Positions 1 through 6,482 of a stretch of DNA of 20,430 bases are shown piece after piece; the first letter of the stretch is position 1, and each line of letters opens with the position of its first letter. The notes below the pieces were generated by a model. It did not search any database, was not told where the DNA came from, and worked only from the letters and a program-made list of their open reading frames with translations. This DNA comes from an uncultured Lachnospiraceae bacterium (GTDB lineage Bacteria > Bacillota > Clostridia > Lachnospirales > Lachnospiraceae), in assembly GCA_910577175.1 (NCBI GenBank), contig CAJTLU010000006.1, positions 101,635 through 122,064 on the forward strand. Reading direction: 5' to 3'. The position numbers and the translations under genes were made by a program.

Positions 1-28
1 GGATCACCCCCGCTCACGCGGGGAATAC
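1..28 (-). CRISPR. First repeat of a type I-E CRISPR array (array continues outside the window)
   Basis: Read on the minus strand, this 28-nt unit is GTATT, then a perfect hairpin CCCCGC-GTGA-GCGGGG, then GTGATCC. That is the architecture of type I-E repeats, with the 3' GTGATCC forming most of the crRNA 5' handle. It lies directly downstream of cas2, where I-E arrays normally start, so it should be the leader-proximal repeat. Only one copy is visible, so the exact boundaries and the spacer length cannot be confirmed. Confidence 0.9.
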
Positions 29-66
29 ACTAAAATTTGCTTGAAAAATAAGGAAGTTCCCTTTTT
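29..66 (-). promoter_or_regulatory. Short AT-rich CRISPR leader
   Basis: Only 38 nt separate the cas2 stop codon from the first repeat. This stretch is AT-rich and ends TTTTAGT next to the repeat on the minus strand. By position it is the leader or integration-proximal region. I see no convincing -35/-10 pair inside it, so the array promoter may lie in the 3' end of cas2, or the array may be co-transcribed with the cas operon. Confidence 0.55.
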
Positions 67-909
67 CTACATACAAATTTCATTTAACTTAACATAAATC
101 CCGTAGGTCAGATAACAATCCGCCAAAGCACGATGCACATCACCCGATGTTGTAACTGAAAAGTTTTTTGCAATTGTTTCCAGCTTATAATTTTCTACCC
201 CTTCTACTCTTTTTCTTGATAATAAAAGTGTATCCGTACAGGGATTAATGAAATCCGGCAGCCCATTTATTCTACAGGCCTTTTGCAAAAACGAATAATC
301 AAACGAGGCATTATAAACTATCACCCTTTCTTCGCCTACAAAATTCAAAAAGCATTGTAATGCTTCTAGGATATCCTTCCCTTTTGTATTCATTTTTTCC
401 TTCGTAATGCCAGTTAGTTTTTGTATATTTTCTGGTATTTTCTTTTCTGTACGAACTAATGTCGAAAACTCTTCCACCGGTTTGCCTTCTATTACACGCA
501 AAGCGGCAAGTTCAATTATCTCATCCTCCTCTGCAGACAAACCTGTCGTTTCTATGTCAATTACAACATAGTTTTCATGCATTCTTCTACTACTTTTCTT
601 TTCTGTTGTATCATCAGGTCCCTTTCCCGTTTTCTGCATGTTAGGGCGGCGCATCAGCTTTATTCCGTCAAAATCAACCGGCTCCCAAGTAGTATTATGT
701 ACCCGGAAATCCAATTTCTGCTCTCCCGCTGCACTATATACCATTGTGGCACGCCCTGTCCGGAGATTTTCACAGATTCGCTGCCAAAGCTCTTCCCTTA
801 CTCTTGCACTGACAGTTCCGACATATACTCCTGTGTTAATCTCAAAAAGCCACTTTGATAAATCTCCCCTCAGCTTCTGCGGGCAATCTGTCAATGAAAT
901 CACAAGCAT
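67..909 (-). CDS. cas2: Cas2-DnaQ fusion (type I-E adaptation protein with 3'-5' exonuclease domain)
   Basis: This 280-residue protein fuses two domains. Residues 1 to about 88 are a type I-E Cas2, with the family signatures RGDLSKWLFEINTGVYVG and PVDFDGIKLMRRP. After a polar linker (about 89-110), residues 112-278 form a DEDDh exonuclease of the DnaQ family with all five catalytic residues visible: D118 and E120 (DIETTG), D204 (NASFDYSF), H259 and D264 (HRALAD). Cas2 is the structural core of the Cas1-Cas2 integrase. In Cas2-DnaQ systems the exonuclease domain trims prespacer 3' ends before integration. The ATG lies 2 nt after the cas1 stop and has an AAAGGAG site. The gene looks more AT-rich than its cas neighbours. 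Gene length and both domains are complete. Confidence 0.95.
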   Translation of the reverse strand: MLVISLTDCPQKLRGDLSKWLFEINTGVYVGTVSARVREELWQRICENLRTGRATMVYSAAGEQKLDFRVHNTTWEPVDFDGIKLMRRPNMQKTGKGPDDTTEKKSSRRMHENYVVIDIETTGLSAEEDEIIELAALRVIEGKPVEEFSTLVRTEKKIPENIQKLTGITKEKMNTKGKDILEALQCFLNFVGEERVIVYNASFDYSFLQKACRINGLPDFINPCTDTLLLSRKRVEGVENYKLETIAKNFSVTTSGDVHRALADCYLTYGIYVKLNEICM

Positions 910-911
910 TC

Positions 912-1856
912 CTATTCTCCTTTACTGCTTCTATAGGATACCCCGTTCTTTACAACACCACGTTCAGAATCCCATAGGAAAAGCATTTCTGCTTCCCTTT
1001 CCTCCGTCTTTGGTTCATCTTCAAGCAGATACCGGATATCATGTACCATTCTTTCCAAAATGTGTCTAGCTGTCATCTCATCCCTTACGCGCCGACGGAC
1101 CAGAGCACTTACCTCTTCCGTTTCTTTTGCTGCCACTTCAAATGCTACCGGTATTGTAATCTCTGCTTTATAAAGGTCTGCAATATCATAAACAAAAGAA
1201 TTTTCATGTCCTACATGGACAAAACCCAGACCCGGGGAACATCCTAAAGCAGCAATTACAGCATGCGCTAAACCATACAGGCAGGCATGTCCGGCTGATA
1301 ATGCCTGATTCACTTTATCTCCAGAAAGAAAATCCTCCGGGTCATACTGCCTTCCCTTCCACGGAATCTTCCACTGCTCTGCCGCCTTTTTATACACAGC
1401 GCGGATTCTGCTTCCCTCACGTCCCCGGAGCTGTTGCAGGGTAAGCTTTGATACATCTTCCTCCGGAAAACGAAGCTGGTACATTTTCCGCACAACCCCT
1501 AAATGCAGACGCTGGTTGCTGACAAATTCCGCCTGCCGGATTAGCAGTCTGGAATGATGCGTAAGCGGGCGTCCTCCTGCATAAAAACGTACGCCTTTTT
1601 CTCCGACCCAGATTACCGTCACTCCTGCATCGCCAATTAACTCGATTGCACGATGTGTAACATTCGTTCCCGGGCCTAGCAGTAAAACAGAAATTGCCGC
1701 CGCCGGAATACATACGGTTCCCTTCTCATCGTGCACCAGAATCGCACTATCCTGACGGTTTATCTGGCATTGTTCCAGATATAAAAAGGTCATTCTGTCC
1801 CGGATTTGCGGCAACATCTGCAGCTCCGGCCGGATCATCCCCGAAATCTCTGACAC
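912..1856 (-). CDS. cas1: Type I-E Cas1 integrase
   Basis: This is the CRISPR adaptation endonuclease/integrase that acts with Cas2 to insert new spacers. Family signatures are LLGPGTNVTHRAIELI, WVGEKGVRFYAGG, VVRKMYQLRF and QLRGREGSRIRA (which holds the catalytic Glu), then GFVHVGHENSFVYDIADLYK, where the His and Asp are metal ligands. I chose the GTG at 1856 (314 residues). The minus strand reads AAAGGAG, six bases, then GTG, and this start lies 13 nt after the cas6e stop. A TTG eight codons upstream is in frame but would overlap cas6e and has no comparable ribosome site. The length matches I-E Cas1 proteins. It is followed closely by cas2-dnaQ. Confidence 0.95.
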   Translation of the reverse strand: MSEISGMIRPELQMLPQIRDRMTFLYLEQCQINRQDSAILVHDEKGTVCIPAAAISVLLLGPGTNVTHRAIELIGDAGVTVIWVGEKGVRFYAGGRPLTHHSRLLIRQAEFVSNQRLHLGVVRKMYQLRFPEEDVSKLTLQQLRGREGSRIRAVYKKAAEQWKIPWKGRQYDPEDFLSGDKVNQALSAGHACLYGLAHAVIAALGCSPGLGFVHVGHENSFVYDIADLYKAEITIPVAFEVAAKETEEVSALVRRRVRDEMTARHILERMVHDIRYLLEDEPKTEEREAEMLFLWDSERGVVKNGVSYRSSKGE

Positions 1857-1869
1857 AGTGAACTCCTTT

Positions 1870-2517
1870 CTAACGGACAATTGTCAGCATTCCAAGACCA
1901 TAGGCCTTTCCGCGTCCAATTCCGTTCATTAAAACTTCACGGAAAAGCTCCTCATTTTCAACCTTTAAAACTCCTTCATATGTCGCGGCAAATAAAGATA
2001 CCTTTTCCTTATGTGCATTTCCCTTGCGGAATACATACCACTGGCTATGCACCACGGAATATTCCTCCTCCTGCAGGGAAAACCCGTTTTTCTCTGCACG
2101 CTGCATCAACCACTCCTTTTGAAAACGCAACGATGTATGTGCTTTTACTGTACCTCTCTCTGGCAAAGCATGCCCTTCCACTTTTTCCATATGACTCCTT
2201 ACCGGGTTTGCAGTCAGGCGGAAATGCCAGATGGAGCCGTTTTGTACGCGTTCCAATAATGGGGCATATTCTTTCGTTTCCCATCCGGGAGCCTTTGCAG
2301 CATCGCCAAATTGCCGCACAGCTGCTGTCAGGTCCGGTTTTTCCCGGCTTAATAGCAGAAGATAGCTATTTTCTCCCAAACGGTCTATCCTCCATAAATT
2401 CCGTTGGCGTTCTCCTGCAAAAGCCGTTTCAATCGCTCCGTGAAACAGATTCGGAGAAGCCATTGCACGCATCGTACTACGCAATTTCGTATTTAGTGTC
2501 ATCCGTGTTAGATACAT
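1870..2517 (-). CDS. cas6e: Cas6e (CasE/Cse3) crRNA-processing endoribonuclease
   Basis: A 215-residue RAMP protein that cuts the precrRNA at the 3' base of each repeat hairpin and stays bound as part of Cascade. It begins MYLTRMTLN, like other CasE proteins, and ends with the glycine-rich GIGRGKAYGLGML loop typical of the family. H26 aligns with the catalytic His of Thermus Cse3. The Tyr that assists catalysis there (position 23) is Asn here (SPNLFH), a variation that does not by itself imply loss of activity. The ATG at 2517 is preceded by GAGGTGG and fits the family N-terminus better than the upstream in-frame GTG at 2529. The gap to the cas5e stop is 8 nt. Confidence 0.93.
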   Translation of the reverse strand: MYLTRMTLNTKLRSTMRAMASPNLFHGAIETAFAGERQRNLWRIDRLGENSYLLLLSREKPDLTAAVRQFGDAAKAPGWETKEYAPLLERVQNGSIWHFRLTANPVRSHMEKVEGHALPERGTVKAHTSLRFQKEWLMQRAEKNGFSLQEEEYSVVHSQWYVFRKGNAHKEKVSLFAATYEGVLKVENEELFREVLMNGIGRGKAYGLGMLTIVR

Positions 2518-2525
2518 ATTCCACC

Positions 2526-3200
2526 TCACAATTCTTTCATCGGATCATGTTCTGTTATCGTCCCTGCTTCCCCTTTATTTACATAGCCGTACTCTTTCAT
2601 CATACGGTATCCATATTCCCTGCGCTCCGGATGAAACGAAAGCGGAACATCCTGCTGTGCTGTTGCGCCCTCCTCATCTGGGGAACAGTCCGCCAGTATC
2701 CGGAGGCTGGAATCTGTTTTTTTTCTTCTCCATTCCGCAGTCTGCCATGGCTCTTCCCTTAACGCGCTTATCAGCCCTTCTTTTTTTATTCCCAGTACCA
2801 GCGGTTGCGTAGGCGGACAGGATCTTCTCCCTAAAAACAACGGGAATGCAGGGGTTTTTAATGCCTGTTCCAGCTTCTCAAGAAACTCTATATCGTCACT
2901 TTCCAACGCAGCTACAAAAACAGCATCTGCCATATAATAACGTGTCGTCAGGTAAGAATCCTTTTCCCCATGCACCATATGAAAATCCCGCAGCAGCCTC
3001 CCCTCCTGATCGACCCGGACACCAAAACGAAGTCCGTTCAAATCTTCCAAAGACTCATCTCTCCGCCGTCCCAGTGCTGCGGCAAGCATCCCTATAATGC
3101 CGCTCTTTGTAGGAACATTTTCCGTCTTTCTTACCTCAAACTTTGAACTGCTGCCCCACGATTGTAACGGTGCCGCAATTCTAAGCAAAAGTGTTGCCAT
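2526..3200 (-). CDS. cas5e: Cas5e (CasD) Cascade subunit
   Basis: A 224-residue Cascade subunit that caps the crRNA 5' handle. It starts MATLLLRIAAPLQSWG, the hallmark Cas5 N-terminus, followed by the conserved PTKSGIIGMLAAALG segment. PLFLGRRSCPPTQPL in the middle is also typical of CasD. The ATG overlaps the cas7 stop codon by one base (TAATG) and has a GAGGTGG ribosome site. The 13 extra upstream in-frame residues lie inside cas7 and do not resemble the family. Tight coupling to cas7 and cas6e suggests coordinated translation of Cascade subunits. Confidence 0.94.
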   Translation of the reverse strand: MATLLLRIAAPLQSWGSSSKFEVRKTENVPTKSGIIGMLAAALGRRRDESLEDLNGLRFGVRVDQEGRLLRDFHMVHGEKDSYLTTRYYMADAVFVAALESDDIEFLEKLEQALKTPAFPLFLGRRSCPPTQPLVLGIKKEGLISALREEPWQTAEWRRKKTDSSLRILADCSPDEEGATAQQDVPLSFHPERREYGYRMMKEYGYVNKGEAGTITEHDPMKEL

Positions 3201-4261
3201 TATACCACCTCGCAATCGGAAAGCTGCTCCTCTACCCATCTCTCTAATTTATCTAATAACTCTTTCAACGGCATAACTGGAGCCATCTCCTTCATTGCAC
3301 TGCCGGTTGCAAAGGCTGTCACCGGTTCTCCCACATAATATTGGTAAACCTGTTTCGCATATAACCGGAAGCATTTTTCCGACTCCGCAACATAGCCCTC
3401 CTTTTCAACCACCGCCTTCTCAAATGCACCTGATAAATTTACCGGCTGATCGGTACGGATTGCCACATATACGTCGTCCGGTACGGTCCGATTGGCAAAC
3501 GTGTTCTGCCGCCCTTCCGGCATAGAATAGAGAAATGCATCTGCAAATCCCCGGATTACTGCCGGTGTTTCTTTTCCGAGATGCTTTACAACCTCCTTCA
3601 CATTTACTGTAGCATACCGGTATAACGTCGCGGAATTAAACTCTACATCGCCCAGGTGCCCGGCGCCCGCGCTCTCTTCCTCCTTACAATCATCTACTGC
3701 GGTAAAATAATCATACTCATTTTGTATCCGGTGCGTTGAAATGGCATGCGCCACCTGTGCCGCGGCATCGTAATTTAAAGACGGGTCCGCCGCAACCATA
3801 CGTCCGAACAATACCATATCGACAGACGGTGCTTTTGCAAGGGCGTCCTTATATTCCTTTTTATTTTCATTTCCTTCTGCTATAAGCCGCGCAAGCTCCC
3901 TTGCCTGTTCCTTGCTCATAAAAAGCAACACATCCAGTCCCTTTTCTGCATTTTTAATCTTGATTCCCGCATTTGCCAGCGCCGTTTCCGCCATCTTTTC
4001 CGCCTTTTCCGTTTTCCCTAATGCCCGAATTTCCTCTGCAATCATCTGAACCGCATATTTCGTGCGCTTCCCGACCTGTTCCTCAGAAAAAATCTCCAAA
4101 AACCTTTTACGCATTGCATGCTTCCATGACTGCGAGGATACCCTTGCTCTGGTTACCCCTCCATAAACCGCCGTCTTCGGGCTTCCGGTATCATCCCGGT
4201 TCACACAGCTCGGCGGCACCGTCTGCAGCACATGAAAATCAATATATAAATTCTTATCCAT
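3200..4261 (-). CDS. cas7e: Cas7e (CasC/Cse4) Cascade backbone subunit
   Basis: A 353-residue protein that forms the helical Cascade backbone along the crRNA spacer. The N-terminal segment FHVLQTVPPSCVNRDDTG followed by GGVTRARVSSQSWKHAMRKRF is diagnostic of the Cse4/CasC family. The C-terminal half keeps the family stretch YATVNVKEVVKHLG and GRQNTFANRTVPDDVYVAIR. I chose the ATG at 4261 rather than the in-frame TTG at 4267. The ATG lies 2 nt after the cse2 stop and is preceded by GGAAGG. Length is normal and no disruption is visible. Confidence 0.94.
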   Translation of the reverse strand: MDKNLYIDFHVLQTVPPSCVNRDDTGSPKTAVYGGVTRARVSSQSWKHAMRKRFLEIFSEEQVGKRTKYAVQMIAEEIRALGKTEKAEKMAETALANAGIKIKNAEKGLDVLLFMSKEQARELARLIAEGNENKKEYKDALAKAPSVDMVLFGRMVAADPSLNYDAAAQVAHAISTHRIQNEYDYFTAVDDCKEEESAGAGHLGDVEFNSATLYRYATVNVKEVVKHLGKETPAVIRGFADAFLYSMPEGRQNTFANRTVPDDVYVAIRTDQPVNLSGAFEKAVVEKEGYVAESEKCFRLYAKQVYQYYVGEPVTAFATGSAMKEMAPVMPLKELLDKLERWVEEQLSDCEVV

Positions 4262-4263
4262 CC

Positions 4264-4878
4264 TCAATCATCCTTCCTTTTTTCATTTTCTTCATAATTC
4301 TGATAAAATTTCTCTCCCCAGCGAAGCCTTACTCTTGTGGCTTCTCCAGGAATCTGGTACAAATACAATTCTCCTGCCAACTGCGGATAATCCAAGGTAA
4401 TTTCCGCATTCCGCAAAAGCTGCACTGCACCCTTCATATGATGCGCTAACTCCTGGATATCAGACGAGGTCGCAATTACATTAAAACGTCTCCTGATTCG
4501 TTTGAATGCCTCTTCATTCTCTGTCCCATTCTCTGCACGCGCCAGTGCACGCATCGCTTTTCCGAACGACTGCCCTTTTTCATACATCGGTTTTTGGAGC
4601 GTGTATCCCTGCTGATGTAATGCAAATAAAGTGAGCGCAATATAAACCGCCCATTCTGCAGAGCTGGGAATGCCATTATCGCTTAACATCTTTTCCGGCA
4701 TATCTTCAAACAGCATTCCCCACAACTCGGGAAGCTCCCCGGGTATATGTCCGACTCCACGGCGCATCTTCGCCAACACCGCTTTTGCAGCCGCTTCTTC
4801 CTTTGACATATTCAGCAGGCTATCCAGCTTTTTGCATACAATCTGCCTTATTTCCTTTATTTCTATTTTTTCCTTCAT
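4264..4878 (-). CDS. cse2: Cse2 (CasB) Cascade small subunit
   Basis: A 204-residue, mostly helical, basic protein. As the small subunit it lines the Cascade belly and stabilises the R-loop. The assignment rests on position between cse1 and cas7, on size, and on family-like segments such as GRAMRALARA-type helices (FGKAMRALARA), RIRRRFNVIATSSDIQELAHHMKGAVQLL and LYLYQIPGEATRVRLRWGEKFY near the C-terminus. The ATG at 4878 has AAAGGAGGG upstream and lies 5 nt past the cse1 stop. An upstream start at 4932 would overlap cse1 heavily. Confidence 0.9.
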   Translation of the reverse strand: MKEKIEIKEIRQIVCKKLDSLLNMSKEEAAAKAVLAKMRRGVGHIPGELPELWGMLFEDMPEKMLSDNGIPSSAEWAVYIALTLFALHQQGYTLQKPMYEKGQSFGKAMRALARAENGTENEEAFKRIRRRFNVIATSSDIQELAHHMKGAVQLLRNAEITLDYPQLAGELYLYQIPGEATRVRLRWGEKFYQNYEENEKRKDD

Positions 4879-4883
4879 ACCGT

Positions 4884-6482
4884 CTAACCCTCCTTTCTGT
4901 TGTATATTTTGTTTATTCTGTATTGGAACCATCGGTATGCCTCCGGTGCAGAATAATAATACTCTTTTTCTTTTTCCTTATATATTCTTCCTGCAAAAGC
5001 GCTGCTTCCAGCCCCCTCCACCAATTCCTTTCCAAGTTGGCGGGCGACCCTGCAGACTGTTTCCTGCCACTCCAGACACTTCTTTTCAAGCTCCATTTCC
5101 TTTTGTTCCGGATTCAGCGACTCCAGCCACTGGCGGAAGGGCTTATCCAGGCGATAATACAGCTGCTCTTTTGCCGTTGCCGGTACATTGCTCCCCCCGG
5201 ATGCTCTTCTGATATCGCGCTCCAGAATATAGACCGCATCCGCCGCCTGGTTACAGGCGTCAAGCTCAGCCCGGATACGTACCTGCCAGGCAGCTCCCAA
5301 TTCTGACAATAACGACCTATGAAACGAAAGAGAATCACTAAATACGTCCGTAACAAAAAAGTCCTTGTCCCCATATTGTACCGAAGCAATCCTGAACCGC
5401 AGCTTCCGGTCCCGCTCCAGCAGCTTCTTGTCCTCCAGATAGCTTATCCATTGCACAATTCCGGGAAGTCTTGTGCCTTCTGACGTAAAAAACAAGGAAG
5501 GGAATTCCCTCCACATCTGTTTTCCGGCATCGTGCCTGCGCGGACGGAATTCAGGCAGCGTATCACCCTTCTGTGGAACCGGCGCCCATATCGTCATCGG
5601 CTCCACAAATGCATTGACTGGAGAAAAGAAGTCTCCGCCCAGCAGGTGATATCCTGTCACCGCTTCGTTCTCTCTCTGTAACAAAATACGCCGGGACTGC
5701 AGGGTATAAAGCTGTGCAAGGTTCCTTGGTCGAGAAATTTCCGTCCTTTCTGCAGAACGTGCTTCTTTCCGTTCCCATTCCGGCGCTTCCTCCTCCGCCC
5801 ATAATTCTTTTCCATCCTTCAGAAAAACCGTATTTAACATTAGTGTTTCAAACAGATTATTTCCTTCTGCATAAATCAAACCAAGCTTTCCGAGCCACCC
5901 GGCCCCAGGCGACGGCAAATCCTTTCCCTTTGGCTTTGACGATGTATCGTCAAAAGCATTTAAATACAAAATCCATCTCGCCGCTTCCGCCATGCTGACC
6001 TCTCTTTTTCCCTTTCCTGTTCTTGCCGGAAACAAACGCACCTTGTTGCTGCTTTCGGACAATTCCCCGTTCAGCTTTGCTGAGGTGTAAAATGTCCCCG
6101 CTGCCGCTTCCGGCACCTGTCCGAATGGTCTTGCCGGGTGGAACAGCCAGAACCTGTCCCGGTACTCTTCCAAATACCTTTTTATCGGCTCCTCCGGATA
6201 ATACCGCATCTCCCACAAGGTTTTCCACTGCTTTACTGCTTCCGATTCCAAAGAAAACTCCCGTTCGGCTCCCTTTTCATCCATACGCGTAAACACGGTA
6301 TGCAGAACGGCAAGTAAAAAGCGCATCACCGCAACATCCTGTGCCGGAAGCTCCCCCGCCAGCCCCGAAAACCTGTGCGCGCCTAGCAGCGCTTCCAGCA
6401 GCGAAACCAGCTTTACTGCTCCGTCAGGCTCCCTGACGCGCAGCCACGGCTCGTCCAGCAAATTAAACATTTTTTCTTCCAT
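4884..6482 (-). CDS. cse1: Cse1 (CasA) Cascade large subunit
   Basis: A 532-residue large subunit of type I-E Cascade. It recognises the PAM, anchors the crRNA 5' end and recruits Cas3. The start MEEKMFNLLDEPWLRV matches Cse1 N-termini, as do the segments WILYLNAFDDTSSKPKG, GWLGKLGLIYAEG and NLFETLMLNTV. The clustered Cys pairs that bind zinc in E. coli CasA are not apparent. The ATG at 6482 overlaps the cas3 stop codon by one base and has an excellent GGAAGGAGG site. The 27 residues upstream in frame lie inside cas3 and are not counted. This subunit reads the PAM, so it is relevant to the self-target discussed for the cas3 leader. Confidence 0.93.
   Translation of the reverse strand: MEEKMFNLLDEPWLRVREPDGAVKLVSLLEALLGAHRFSGLAGELPAQDVAVMRFLLAVLHTVFTRMDEKGAEREFSLESEAVKQWKTLWEMRYYPEEPIKRYLEEYRDRFWLFHPARPFGQVPEAAAGTFYTSAKLNGELSESSNKVRLFPARTGKGKREVSMAEAARWILYLNAFDDTSSKPKGKDLPSPGAGWLGKLGLIYAEGNNLFETLMLNTVFLKDGKELWAEEEAPEWERKEARSAERTEISRPRNLAQLYTLQSRRILLQRENEAVTGYHLLGGDFFSPVNAFVEPMTIWAPVPQKGDTLPEFRPRRHDAGKQMWREFPSLFFTSEGTRLPGIVQWISYLEDKKLLERDRKLRFRIASVQYGDKDFFVTDVFSDSLSFHRSLLSELGAAWQVRIRAELDACNQAADAVYILERDIRRASGGSNVPATAKEQLYYRLDKPFRQWLESLNPEQKEMELEKKCLEWQETVCRVARQLGKELVEGAGSSAFAGRIYKEKEKEYYYSAPEAYRWFQYRINKIYNRKEG

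Noticed and set aside
638..1069. Plus-strand ORFs opposite cas2 and cas1
   Set aside because: They are antisense shadows with no initiation signals or recognisable domains.
1857..1880. Eight-residue N-terminal extension of Cas1 from a TTG start
   Set aside because: The AAAGGAG site with six-base spacing points to the GTG at 1856, and the extension would overlap cas6e.
1881..2762. Plus-strand ORF of 293 codons across cas6e and cas5e
   Set aside because: It lies antisense to two well-supported cas genes, with Ser/Pro/Leu-rich shadow composition and no ribosome site.
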